Positions 1-8,186 of a DNA stretch of 33,931 nucleotides are shown here, in pieces. A program made the position numbers and the translations under genes. A model generated the notes under the pieces. It ran no database searches. It was not told the DNA's origin and was given only the letters and a program-made list of their open reading frames with translations. Where the stretch lies: positions 1 to 33,931 of the forward strand of contig JAITLC010000154.1 of the NCBI GenBank assembly GCA_031278095.1, given 5' to 3'. The stretch comes from Treponema sp. (GTDB lineage Bacteria > Spirochaetota > Spirochaetia > Treponematales > Breznakiellaceae). Within the stretch, counting starts at the first letter, position 1. Each line of letters opens with the position of its first letter.

Positions 1-531
1 CGGAGGGGGGGGGTTACTCTTTCGGGGGGAGAGCCATTGTTGCAGAGTGGTTTTTGCACCGCGATATTGCGGCGCCTGAAGGAACTGCACATTCATACTG
101 CCCTGGACACCGCAGGCAATGTGCCCTGGATCAATTTTGAGACCGTATTACCCTGGGTAGACCTGGTGTTGTTTGATATCAAAATAATTGATCCTGACAT
201 ACATCGGGAAATGACCGGAGGAAATAATTATCTGATCCTTGAAAATTTTGATCGATTATGCAGGAAAAACGTTACGATACAGGTCCGTACACCGATCATT
301 GAAGGAATAAATGATGGAGAAACAGAAACCGACAGCAGAACAGATGTTTTAATAAAAGCAAAGAATGTACAAAGAACAGAACTTTTACCGTATCATAATT
401 ATGGGATTGGAAAGTATGCCGCCTTGGGAATACCCGATACGGTTCATGTGTTTAAGTCTCCTTCTCCGGAAAAAATGCTGACCATCGCATCCCGTATGCG
501 GGGCCAGGGTATTAACAATGTTGTTGTATAA
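1..531 (+). CDS. Glycyl-radical enzyme activating protein (radical SAM), 3' part
   Basis: The frame is open from the first base, so the gene starts outside the window; 176 residues are visible. The first residues read GGVTLSGGEPLLQ, the conserved stretch of pyruvate formate-lyase activases that lies after the radical-SAM cysteine cluster (the cluster itself is off the left edge). Further family signatures follow: HTALDTAGNVPW, VDLVLFDIK, TGGNN, VRTPIIEGIND and TELLPYHNYGIGKY. Proteins of this family use SAM and a 4Fe-4S cluster to place a glycyl radical on a partner enzyme such as pyruvate formate-lyase, glycerol dehydratase or another glycyl-radical lyase. The partner gene is not in view, so the substrate class cannot be told. 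The C-terminus (GINNVVV) lies at the family's usual end, so the 3' end looks intact. Confidence 0.88.
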   Translation, partial: RRGGVTLSGGEPLLQSGFCTAILRRLKELHIHTALDTAGNVPWINFETVLPWVDLVLFDIKIIDPDIHREMTGGNNYLILENFDRLCRKNVTIQVRTPIIEGINDGETETDSRTDVLIKAKNVQRTELLPYHNYGIGKYAALGIPDTVHVFKSPSPEKMLTIASRMRGQGINNVVV

Positions 532-557
532 GCGGCTGCCCTGATAAAAAAAAGTCC

Positions 558-726
558 CTAAGATATACGGTTTGCCAGGCGGATGATCTCAAACCGGTCT
601 TTTACCCCAGCTTTGAATAGATGGTGCTGACCTGATTCCGCACGGTCTGTACCGCCCGGGTTCAACTTGTCCGCGATCTCGTCGTTGTCGTATCCCGCGG
701 TGTCTATGATTTTGCCAATGAAACAT
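558..726 (-). pseudogene. Relic of a LuxR-type HTH regulator (frameshifted C-terminus)
   Basis: Read on the minus strand, three frames joined together give GYDNDEIADKLN, then TVRNQVSTIYSKLG, then GVKDRFEIIRLANRIS and a stop. This is the pattern of a LuxR/GerE DNA-binding helix-turn-helix (N-x-EIA-x-L ... TV-x-N-x-V-x-x-I-x-x-KLGVKDR). At least two small frameshifts separate the pieces, and an in-frame stop lies just upstream of the first piece. The rest of the regulator is not recognisable. It is best read as the decayed end of a response regulator or MalT-like activator that may once have controlled a neighbouring gene. The pieces are seen directly; the family call rests on motif recognition. 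Confidence 0.6.
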
Positions 727-813
727 GGTCAATACGGTGATGTATAGCGGACTTACCGCGCGCGATGCCGGGAATCGTCCAAAGTATTGAAAAGGCGGCT
801 TTATTATGAGATA

Positions 814-837
814 CTGTTCCAGAATATTTTGGAACAG
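814..837. repeat. Palindromic element, family A, copy 1
   Basis: The arms CTGTTCCA and TTGGAACAG flank an AT-rich centre. It is a short version of the element described at 12216-12252 and lies in the 363-base gap before the SDR gene. Confidence 0.6.
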
Positions 838-854
838 CAGCCCTGAACTGCTTA

Positions 855-884
855 AGCTTGTTCCGAAACCAGCGGGTTATCGAA
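855..884. repeat. Palindromic element, family A, degenerate copy 2
   Basis: It reads GCTTGTTCCGAAACC, a short spacer, then GGGTTATCG. This is the left arm, loop and decayed right arm of the same element. It ends directly at the Shine-Dalgarno sequence of the following SDR gene. Confidence 0.4.
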
Positions 885-894
885 GGAGAAGATC

Positions 895-1605
895 ATGGAT
901 AAAGTAATTGTCATAAGCGGTGCAGGACGGGGACTCGGTTTTTCCCTGGTAAAACAGTATATTCAATTGCAGGATACTATTTATGCCTTTGATTACCAGA
1001 TTAGCAATGAACTTAAGGCCCTTGGTGAAAGTTACAAAAAATTAAAGTATTATAACTGCGATATTTCTAAGGACAATGATGTCATTGAATCAACCGGAGA
1101 GATACTTGAGGCTGGAAAGAAAGTAGATACTATTTACAATGTGGCGGGGTTTTACAGTAAAGAAGATTTGGTCTCCATTGCAAAGACCAATTTGGATCTC
1201 TGTATACAGATGTATAACATCAATGCCTTGGGAGCCCTCCGGATTAGTAAATCCCTTTGGCCTCTGCTGCAGAAAGGGAGTGTGGTAGTAAACATATCAT
1301 CCGAAGCGGGTAGTATCGGCGCCGCCCGTCGTAAAGGTGAATATGGATACTGTATGTCAAAATCCGCCATGAACATGTTTGCCAAACTGCTTTCCAATGA
1401 ACTCTGGGACATAGGCGGCAGAGTGATCAATTTTCATCCTGGCTGGCTTAGGACCGTCATGGGCGGCGAGGCGGCATTGAAGAGTGATAAATCGGTATCT
1501 CCTGACGAAAGCGCCGCTAATATTGTCAATATAGTCTTGAATATAGACAATATTCCCCGGGATCAGATGTATATGACCCATACAGGGGAATTATTGTCCT
1601 GGTAG
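895..1605 (+). CDS. Short-chain dehydrogenase/reductase (SDR)
   Basis: This is a 236-aa classical SDR, a soluble NAD(P)-dependent oxidoreductase. The Rossmann nucleotide motif is SGAGRGLG (about residues 8-15). The NNAG-like motif is NVAG (82-85), the active-site asparagine lies in MYNINALG, the serine region is VNISSEAGS, and the catalytic YxxxK is Y152-C-M-S-K156, followed by NFHPGW. Length and motif order are normal. The start is supported by a GGAG Shine-Dalgarno sequence seven bases upstream. The substrate cannot be told from sequence. It converges on the 943-aa glycosidase gene, so a role in sugar or polyol oxidation is possible but unproven. A fragment of a regulator and two palindromic repeats lie just upstream. 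Confidence 0.88.
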   Translation: MDKVIVISGAGRGLGFSLVKQYIQLQDTIYAFDYQISNELKALGESYKKLKYYNCDISKDNDVIESTGEILEAGKKVDTIYNVAGFYSKEDLVSIAKTNLDLCIQMYNINALGALRISKSLWPLLQKGSVVVNISSEAGSIGAARRKGEYGYCMSKSAMNMFAKLLSNELWDIGGRVINFHPGWLRTVMGGEAALKSDKSVSPDESAANIVNIVLNIDNIPRDQMYMTHTGELLSW

Positions 1606-1850
1606 AATAATGTGTGATCGCCGGTTCTTTGCCTCACAATTATTTGATCGCCTTCTTTGCGCTTGTTCCTCAATCTTCACGATTACTTCTAAACAATTAA
1701 TTTCGGAGACTTCTTAATAGTCAGGATTAAAACCAGGAACATCTTTTCAGGATCGACATGTCCCGAAACCGGAAAAAAAGGAAAGTTCCAGCCAATCATA
1801 GCCGAAACAGGATGGGAAGAAAGATTGTAACTATTCAGTCTTTTAACAGT

Positions 1851-4682
1851 TCAGCCGCCCGTATCCGGCATATAACCGGCCTTAAATTCAAGGCTGCGCT
1901 TTACCGGCTTCCCGTCAAGAGTGAGGGCCTCCAGATCCGCGGTGAGGGATACAATGTCAGGCGCCGCAATATCCCTTGTGGTAATAAGCGCGTCATCGGT
2001 CAAAGGAGCCTCAAAAAGATGCCTGGACTTATTAAGTTTTACCTGATGTATCCTGCGGAGCAGGGGCATATAGAATGTAAACGACGCGGTGGTGCGTTCC
2101 CCCGCCGGTAATGTTCCCCCATGGCAGACACACCGGCGGCACCGTCTTTCCGCCACGTCGTTGGGGAATACCATCATTCCCTGTCCGCGGGCCGATGCGG
2201 AACAGTCCTGGGGCAGATGAAGGGTCACTTTAAGATCCTTCCAGTCGGAACCGGTTCCGTTTCCTATTACAAAACGCAGATCAAAGGCAGGCCGGTCAGA
2301 CTGCAGCCAGAACCAGAGGCCCCCGCGCCTTGTGAACAGGATTCCGTCCCTGCCAAAGACGGCCGTTTCCCTCAGGACGATGTCTCTCCGGGAAAAACCA
2401 TCCGGATTTACAAGTCCGGTCTTTTTTGTTTCCTTTTTTAAGACGATGACGCCTTTGGGGGGAACCGCGCCGCAACTGGTATCGCGCTCGCCTTCAGCGC
2501 CGCAACCCGGTTTTCTGAAGGCGGCTCTCACATTCCAGCTTTGATCGTCCGTATTGCTGATTTTACATTCACCGGCCGCTTCATCATATTCAATTTCAAA
2601 GGGCAATCCCATGGCCTTTGACGGACGGATATGCAGTTTTGAAGGAAGACCCTTGGGGTTAATGACCAGGCTACGGGTCAGGGAATCGGTTTCAATTCCG
2701 AGCCAGCGGCTCCTGTACTGCCACGCCCATGCCCCCTGCCCCTGGCTGCACCTGGTAAGTTTTCTGCACTCCTTCCACCCGTTGGGCCACCACCAAAGGC
2801 TCCCGGTTACGGGATCGATAAAACGTACCACCGTATTTCCCGTATCGATCATCTCGTTCCGGGAAACCGCCCCGCTGAGGCCGGCCAGAACAGCGGTTCC
2901 GTCGTTGGCTAAAGGCGGTACGGCAAACCAGGCGCGCAGATCGGTTTCGGCCTGGTAGTTTTCACAAAAAATTGACCGCCCGAACCGATGGTAATTAACC
3001 AGAGGAGCGTAATTGTCTTCGCATGCGCCGTACACCGGGGCCAGCATGGTGCTTGTGTCTTCGCCGTCGTAATACGGTAATCGGTTGTCCTTTATAAACA
3101 TCCCCTCATCGCCGGAATCCAGGTTGGTCCCGCCTGAGAGCATGGTTCCAAAGGGTCCGTCCACAAGCATGGTTTTTTCAATCGACGCCAGTATTTCTCC
3201 GGCTATTTTTTCATATTTCGCCCCGTCCCTGCCCAGGGCATTAAGAATGTACGACAGACCCGTAAAGGCGTAGAACAGTTTCACATTAGTCCCGTAGTCA
3301 TAACGCCTGCCGGTAAGGCCGTCACTGGACCAGTAGGTCGCAAAGAGCGTTTCATCATGGTGTTTATAACTCAAAACCTCTTCCATAATCCCTATCAGGG
3401 CATCCGGCATCTGCGGGGTTCTGGTAAAGAGGCCAAGATCCCCGGTTTGTCTGAGAAGATACGCCGCGATAACCACAGGGGCGCAGAGTATGGGAACCGA
3501 ATGATTCGGTTTGCAATAGGATGACGCCGGCCTTGTTCTGTCCAGCAGGAAAATGAGGGCTCTTTCCGCCAGTTCCGGGCAGATCATGGCCGCGGAAATA
3601 ATGGTCGGCTCGTAATCTATTCCCCAGACGGTACCAAATCCGTGGGACGGAGCCCCCTGGCGGTGGGCAATTAAATTACCGTCCTTGTCGGTTTGAAGAC
3701 AGTTAAAATTATCCAACAGGCAACGGATAAAGAATTCGTGCAGCCGGGCGGTCAAATTGCCGCCCTCAAGGGCGGACAGCTCGATCCGCGGCAGGCGTTC
3801 CTGCCAAAACGCGACGGTTGAGGAGAGCCAGTCCAGGGGATCGCGGCGCATCATCCTGTAAAGTTCTTCCATTATGTCGTTGTAAAGCAGACCCATGACT
3901 ATATACGCAGTAAAGGTACGGGACTCTCCCGGCGGGACAGCATAGGGACGCTCAAAACAGCAGTCCGAATCGCAGGAAATAAGCTTTCCCCCCTGGAGAT
4001 GGACACCGGCGCTGCCCTCCGGCCTGGAGACAATCAGGGTGTTCCGTCTGATTCGGCTCTCCGCCTTATTGATGTCCCTTAGTTTGGCATCCAGATCCTC
4101 ATAATCCCCGATCAGGGTTCCTGAGACATTCAGAGAAAGGATCCCCTCTGCGGTGTCCGCGGAGGTATTTTTTATGGTGATGCTGTAGACAACGCCGGCC
4201 GGGCCGGGCAGCGGAGCGCCCCGTAATACCGCAGCCCCCTTTTCCGCTACAGGAGCGCAGCTTGTTATGGTTATTTTGAGCGCCTCTTCTGTGGTTCTGG
4301 TTATGGGCAGAAAATGAAGGCCGTAGCGGGTTTCGGCTGCCCTGCCGGGATCGGCCAGGTTTACCTTCTTTCCGCCTGAAATCAGCGAATAATAACAATC
4401 GCCCAGGTAAACCGCGTTGTCGGTATGATAAAACATACCCTGGCCAAAACCGAAATCAGGGCAGTTTATGGGGACGGGGTATATGCGGGAAGGATACGCG
4501 GCGAAACGAAACATACCGTTTACGCCGTGACCAATGAGAATCCTGGCGTTTGACTGGATCAACAGAGGTTCCTCATAAAGTTTCCCGGTAAGCGTATCTG
4601 CGGTATCTCCCGGAACGCCGCACTGAAATTCCTCCGCCTGCAGGAATTCCAGATCATCCCAGGATGTCAATTTGTCCAACAT
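1851..4682 (-). CDS. Putative (alpha/alpha)6-barrel glycosidase, 943 aa
   Basis: This is a large protein with no signal peptide, so probably cytoplasmic. A beta-rich N-terminal part (to about residue 280) is followed by a helical region with FGTVWGIDYEPT (349-360), YWSSDGL (450-456), VDGPFG (507-512), YDGEDTSTMLAPVYG (538-552) and a WWW cluster (630-632). About 230 further beta-rich residues follow. The layout resembles six-hairpin glycosidases and glycan phosphorylases, with acidic residues in DGED as likely catalytic candidates. The same motifs recur in the same order in the 744-aa protein at 9922-12156, so the two are paralogues. I cannot name a CAZy family. An AAGGAG Shine-Dalgarno sequence lies seven bases before ATG. 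It follows two AraC regulators in the same direction (12-base gap) and is probably co-transcribed with them. A likely job is trimming an oligosaccharide brought in by the divergent ABC transporter. Confidence 0.72.
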   Translation of the reverse strand: MLDKLTSWDDLEFLQAEEFQCGVPGDTADTLTGKLYEEPLLIQSNARILIGHGVNGMFRFAAYPSRIYPVPINCPDFGFGQGMFYHTDNAVYLGDCYYSLISGGKKVNLADPGRAAETRYGLHFLPITRTTEEALKITITSCAPVAEKGAAVLRGAPLPGPAGVVYSITIKNTSADTAEGILSLNVSGTLIGDYEDLDAKLRDINKAESRIRRNTLIVSRPEGSAGVHLQGGKLISCDSDCCFERPYAVPPGESRTFTAYIVMGLLYNDIMEELYRMMRRDPLDWLSSTVAFWQERLPRIELSALEGGNLTARLHEFFIRCLLDNFNCLQTDKDGNLIAHRQGAPSHGFGTVWGIDYEPTIISAAMICPELAERALIFLLDRTRPASSYCKPNHSVPILCAPVVIAAYLLRQTGDLGLFTRTPQMPDALIGIMEEVLSYKHHDETLFATYWSSDGLTGRRYDYGTNVKLFYAFTGLSYILNALGRDGAKYEKIAGEILASIEKTMLVDGPFGTMLSGGTNLDSGDEGMFIKDNRLPYYDGEDTSTMLAPVYGACEDNYAPLVNYHRFGRSIFCENYQAETDLRAWFAVPPLANDGTAVLAGLSGAVSRNEMIDTGNTVVRFIDPVTGSLWWWPNGWKECRKLTRCSQGQGAWAWQYRSRWLGIETDSLTRSLVINPKGLPSKLHIRPSKAMGLPFEIEYDEAAGECKISNTDDQSWNVRAAFRKPGCGAEGERDTSCGAVPPKGVIVLKKETKKTGLVNPDGFSRRDIVLRETAVFGRDGILFTRRGGLWFWLQSDRPAFDLRFVIGNGTGSDWKDLKVTLHLPQDCSASARGQGMMVFPNDVAERRCRRCVCHGGTLPAGERTTASFTFYMPLLRRIHQVKLNKSRHLFEAPLTDDALITTRDIAAPDIVSLTADLEALTLDGKPVKRSLEFKAGYMPDTGG

Positions 4683-4694
4683 ACCGTACTCCTT

Positions 4695-5576
4695 TTAATG
4701 ATAATCAGGGACAGCAACGTTCATTCCGTGAAACTGACGGAATTCATTCGGGGCAATTCCTACGTTTTTCTTAAATACCGTAAAAAACGAACTGTAATCC
4801 GAGTACCCGGTCTTATACGCAATGCTCTGGAGACTGTCATCGGTTTCCAGAATGAGCCGCTTGGCGAATTCAATGCGTTTTTGGATCGTGTACCGTGCGG
4901 GAGAGGAAGTTCCTTTCTGAAACAGCCGATACAGCGTCTGCCGGCTCATGGCTAGTTTTTCCGCTATCATTTTTGAATTTATTTTTTCGGTAAAATGCTG
5001 ATCGATAAACTGCCTCACCAGGTCAACATTCCTGTCGTTCTGCCACTGCAAGGAGAGATCGTATTTTTCATGGAGGAGCCTGAGGGTCAGCATTACAATC
5101 TCGTAAGAGAGATTTTTGCATATATCGGCATACCATTCCCTTCCCGCCTCACGTTCCTCAAATATTTCAGTAAATGCCGAAAGAAATTTTTCGGCCATTT
5201 CTCCGGTTTTAAGCACCGGCGGACAATGAACCGGAAGAAGATGGTTCGGAGGCAGCATGGAAGTTTCAAAATCCTCCACACAGCATGAGAAAAAACAGAG
5301 GGATGAATCGGCGGAATAGTTTCTGCGGAATTCCTCATAGTGGGGAATTCCGGGATTAACAATTATGAGATCTCCCTTGTTTATAGGATGTATGCCGCTG
5401 CCTATCAGGATGCGTCCGCTCCCTTCGGTAACAAATTTGATTTCCGCCCATGTATGGGAATGGATATCCGCCTGCCAGTCAATACAAATGTTTATCTTCG
5501 TTACATCCGTAACGGACGGACCCTGCTTGAGGGAATAGAAATTTCTGGCAAAAGTTTTTACTTTGTAACAAGGCAT
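4695..5576 (-). CDS. AraC-family transcriptional regulator (second of a pair)
   Basis: This 293-aa regulator has an N-terminal cupin-like sensor (HSHTWAEIKFVTEGSGRILI ... GDLIIVNPGIPHYEEF) and a C-terminal pair of helix-turn-helix motifs (SKMIAEKLAMSRQTLYRLFQK and SLQSIAYKTGYSDYSSFFTVFKKNVGIAPNEFR). Such proteins bind a sugar or similar effector and activate or repress nearby promoters. The Shine-Dalgarno sequence is AAGGA, seven bases before ATG. Its first 19 bases overlap the end of the upstream AraC gene, and the glycosidase gene follows after 12 bases. Sensor stretches such as INKGDLIIVNPGIPHYEEF match the upstream regulator (FNSGDIFAVNPGLIHHEDF), so the two are paralogues, probably from tandem duplication. 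It likely controls this glycosidase/transporter locus. Confidence 0.88.
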   Translation of the reverse strand: MPCYKVKTFARNFYSLKQGPSVTDVTKINICIDWQADIHSHTWAEIKFVTEGSGRILIGSGIHPINKGDLIIVNPGIPHYEEFRRNYSADSSLCFFSCCVEDFETSMLPPNHLLPVHCPPVLKTGEMAEKFLSAFTEIFEEREAGREWYADICKNLSYEIVMLTLRLLHEKYDLSLQWQNDRNVDLVRQFIDQHFTEKINSKMIAEKLAMSRQTLYRLFQKGTSSPARYTIQKRIEFAKRLILETDDSLQSIAYKTGYSDYSSFFTVFKKNVGIAPNEFRQFHGMNVAVPDYH

Positions 5577-6553
5577 TTTACATCCTTTACGCTCGGAGAT
5601 TTTTTCAAAATTTGACTTTTTGAAAAAGTTTCCTTGTATATAAGGCTGGTCCAGCGATTCGTATTTTTTACTTTAATTCTTCTGTTTTCCCGGAATTGGG
5701 AGGGGCTGATTCCAACCTGCTGGCGAAAATGGGTGTTGAAATTGGACAGATTGTCAAAACCGGCCATATTGGCGATTTCTTTTACCGGCAAATTGGAGGT
5801 TATCAGAATTTGCATGGCCTCGTTTATCCGGCGTCCGATCAGATACTGAATGGGGGATATGCGGTAATAAGCGGCAAAGGCATGGCAAAGATACGAACTA
5901 CTTACGGACAGGGCGGCACAGATATCTTTAAGGCTTATGCCGCTATGGATGTGTTGATCGATAAAAACCTTGGCGGTAACGGCAATATTGGCATGATCAC
6001 TGCCGGCAGGATAATCCTGATGCAAAAAAGGCTTATATAACCGGTAAAGATTCAATATTAACGACTCCAGGCGGGCATAGAGGATACGTTCGTAGCCAAA
6101 CGACTGATTGCAGCTTTCCTCAAAGAGGATTGTGAAAATCCGGATAAAAGTATTCATCAGCTCTCCGGTATGGATCACCCCGGGTATTCCGGAAGGCAGG
6201 ATGTGACCCGAAGGCACATCATATAGCTGAAGCATGCTGAATTGACACATATACAACAAACAGGATTCCGCCGAAGCGGTAAAATCCTCATGGTGGATCA
6301 AACCGGGATTGACAGCAAAGATGTCGCCGCTGTTGAAAGGTAATGTTTCTTCATTTATATGAACAAAGCCGTTTCCACGGGCGGCGAAGACCAGTTCAGC
6401 CGATTCGGAATGAACGTGGGGAAAGGCTTTCCAGTTAGTTTCTCCGGTAAAAATACCTACATCCAGCAATACGGGCTGGCGGATTATGGGGGAATGATAG
6501 TTAAACGGCCGATGGTTATTAACTATCACGGCATTATCCCTTCCCAATACCAT
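5558..6553 (-). CDS. AraC-family transcriptional regulator (first of a pair)
   Basis: This is about 331 aa from the chosen ATG. The start at 6553 is preferred over an in-frame start at 6631 because a GGGGAGG Shine-Dalgarno sequence lies six bases before it and a promoter lies at 6587-6616. A cupin-type sensor (HVHSESAELVFAARGNGFVHI, then GDIFAVNPGLIHHEDF) precedes two HTH motifs (SLKDICAALSVSSSYLCHAF and PVKEIANMAGFDNLSNFNTHFRQQVGISPSQFR). About 40 basic residues extend past the HTH domain and run 19 bases into the next regulator gene, which couples their translation. It is divergent from the sugar-binding lipoprotein gene, and the 236-base gap is the natural control region for both directions. 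Effector unknown. Confidence 0.88.
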   Translation of the reverse strand: MVLGRDNAVIVNNHRPFNYHSPIIRQPVLLDVGIFTGETNWKAFPHVHSESAELVFAARGNGFVHINEETLPFNSGDIFAVNPGLIHHEDFTASAESCLLYMCQFSMLQLYDVPSGHILPSGIPGVIHTGELMNTFIRIFTILFEESCNQSFGYERILYARLESLILNLYRLYKPFLHQDYPAGSDHANIAVTAKVFIDQHIHSGISLKDICAALSVSSSYLCHAFAAYYRISPIQYLIGRRINEAMQILITSNLPVKEIANMAGFDNLSNFNTHFRQQVGISPSQFRENRRIKVKNTNRWTSLIYKETFSKSQILKKSPSVKDVKCLVTK

Positions 6554-6586
6554 AAACATCCTCCCCGCCTTCAATTTTACTGCTTT

Positions 6587-6616
6587 ACTATAGCATAACC
6601 TTGTTCGCAGATGCAA
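6587..6616 (-). promoter_or_regulatory. Candidate sigma70 promoter for the AraC-AraC-glycosidase unit
   Basis: Minus strand TTGCAT, 18-base spacer, TATAGT. Transcription would start about 25 bases before the chosen AraC start and its Shine-Dalgarno sequence. Confidence 0.45.
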
Positions 6617-6701
6617 GAAACAAGAGTACACATGAGCAAAAAAGCATAAATGTTTAGGACAATTTTCAATGGCCTTACCGGCAAAGCAGGATTATCCTAA
6701 T

Positions 6702-6729
6702 TTCATCAGGCAGTTTCGGTGATTATAAC
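6702..6729 (+). promoter_or_regulatory. Candidate promoter for the ABC transporter unit
   Basis: TTCATC, 16-base spacer, TATAAC, about 60 bases before the sugar-binding lipoprotein start. The match is moderate. An activator (one of the two AraC proteins) may be needed, which would fit the poor -35 box. Confidence 0.28.
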
Positions 6730-6789
6730 TTCGCCGTACAACGCCTTGATATAGAAATCGAATAAAGCAAGATTCACAGGAGGTATGAA

Positions 6790-8076
6790 ATGGCGAAAAA
6801 AAAGATGATCCACCGGATATCAGCGGCATGTGTACTGGCCATACTGGTTGTATTCGGCGCCTGTAGTGGAAAAAAAGACGCCGGATCCGGCGGGACCGCC
6901 GCCTCAGGACCGGTAAAAATTATCGTTTGGGAAATGTACGGACCCAATAATAATTTCCCGCAGGCTACCGATCTGTTCAACAAATCCCAGAGTGAAGTAT
7001 CTGTTACGGATGAATTTATTCCGTCCCATACGGAACTGGTACAGAAGGTTCAGGTTTCATCCGCTGCCGGTTCGGAACTTCCGCATGTAATCCTGATTGA
7101 TATGTTCTACGCGCCGATTGTCAATGAACTTACCGGCCTGGTGGATCTGAATCCTTACCTGGAAAATGATCCTTCTATCAGTCCTGATGATTTCTATGAA
7201 AATCTGAAGAATTACAGCAATATTGACGGCAAACAGATCTCCCTGCATGGGTACGCGAATAATCTCATTCTTTTCTACAACAAAAAGCTCTTTAAGGATG
7301 CGGGTTTGGATCCTGAAAAACCGCCGGTTACCTGGACCGATTTGGTTGAGTACGGCCAAAAATTGTTGGAGGCCGGGATATTACCGGTAGTTTTTGATTT
7401 TTCAGGCGATAGTTACTATGAACATCTCTCATGGATGTTTCAAACGCTTGTATGGCAGAACGGGGGTGAGATGTGGGACGCCGGCTGGCAGCCAAAATTC
7501 AATTCCGCCGAAGGTGTAGAGGCCCTGCAATTTATAGTTGATCTTATTGATAACAAAATCTCTACCCTGGCTCCGCCGGATGATGCTTTTGATCAGGGAA
7601 AAGCCGCAATGCTTATGGGCGGCTGCTGGAGCAGCAGTAAATTCCTGGACAGCCTGGGCTCCGATCTCGGAGCGGCTCCACTGCCTTACAGCAAGGCGCC
7701 GGCTACAAATACCGGCGGTGAGCATTTGATGATAGTCCCTTCGGATAAAGTACACGAAGACGCATCCTGGAAATATGTATCATTTATGTTAAGCGAACCC
7801 GCCGAAGTATTGATTTGTTCTACAGGCAAAGTCCCTACAAGAAAAAGTGTTGCTAACAGCCAGGCTTATCAAACTTACATTGACGGAGATCCCGGAATCA
7901 AAGCGGCTTTTTTGTCCATGCCGAACGCCCGTATGCGTGCGGCGAGCTCCAATTACGCAGCCGCTTCCGAGGCGATGTCAGTGCCAATCTCGCAGGCAAT
8001 TTACGGCAGGATAAATTCAAAGGATGCGGTTCAGGCCGGATATGACGCTTTCCTGCAAGCGATTAACAGAAAATAA
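6790..8076 (+). CDS. ABC transporter sugar-binding lipoprotein (family 1)
   Basis: This 428-aa protein starts with a lysine-rich N-terminus, a hydrophobic stretch (CVLAILVVFGA) and a lipobox cysteine (FGAC-SGKK, Cys about 25), so it is exported and lipid-anchored. The mature part has family 1 extracellular solute-binding features: IIVWEMYGPNN near the start, the PHVILIDMFYAPIVNEL segment, LILFYNKKLFKDAGLDPEKPPVTWTDL, FDQGKAAMLMGG, and a C-terminal AYDAFLQAI-type helix. It would capture an oligosaccharide and deliver it to the two permeases that follow. An AGGAGG Shine-Dalgarno sequence precedes ATG. The downstream hairpin at 8108-8162 could raise its expression over the permeases, as is usual for binding proteins. 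The ligand is not identifiable; the flanking paralogous glycosidases suggest a specific glycan. Confidence 0.9.
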   Translation: MAKKKMIHRISAACVLAILVVFGACSGKKDAGSGGTAASGPVKIIVWEMYGPNNNFPQATDLFNKSQSEVSVTDEFIPSHTELVQKVQVSSAAGSELPHVILIDMFYAPIVNELTGLVDLNPYLENDPSISPDDFYENLKNYSNIDGKQISLHGYANNLILFYNKKLFKDAGLDPEKPPVTWTDLVEYGQKLLEAGILPVVFDFSGDSYYEHLSWMFQTLVWQNGGEMWDAGWQPKFNSAEGVEALQFIVDLIDNKISTLAPPDDAFDQGKAAMLMGGCWSSSKFLDSLGSDLGAAPLPYSKAPATNTGGEHLMIVPSDKVHEDASWKYVSFMLSEPAEVLICSTGKVPTRKSVANSQAYQTYIDGDPGIKAAFLSMPNARMRAASSNYAAASEAMSVPISQAIYGRINSKDAVQAGYDAFLQAINRK

Positions 8077-8107
8077 CGGTTCCCTTTTGTTTTCTTAACT
8101 TCCTGAT

Positions 8108-8162
8108 AGGATCGATGAAAACCGGTTGTATCGGTTTTTGCCGGTTTTGTCGATCCTTTTAG
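8108..8162 (+). terminator. Intercistronic hairpin with U-tract (partial terminator)
   Basis: The arm AGGATCGATGAAAACCGG (8108-8125) pairs with CCGGTTTTGTCGATCCT (8141-8157) with one bulge, and the 3' arm runs into a T-run. It sits between the binding protein and the permeases, where a leaky terminator or mRNA-stabilising stem would favour the binding protein. Confidence 0.65.
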
Positions 8163-8186
8163 GAATTCAAAGAGGCGGTATATACC

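Noticed and set aside
1606-1850. tRNA or small gene in the gap between the SDR and the glycosidase
   Set aside because: No T-loop or acceptor pattern and no good frame with a ribosome site; a repeated GGCGATCA is too short to interpret.
1758-3273. Several plus-strand open frames across the 943-aa glycosidase gene
   Set aside because: They lie antisense inside a long gene with clear family motifs and its own ribosome site; their sequences show no protein-like pattern.
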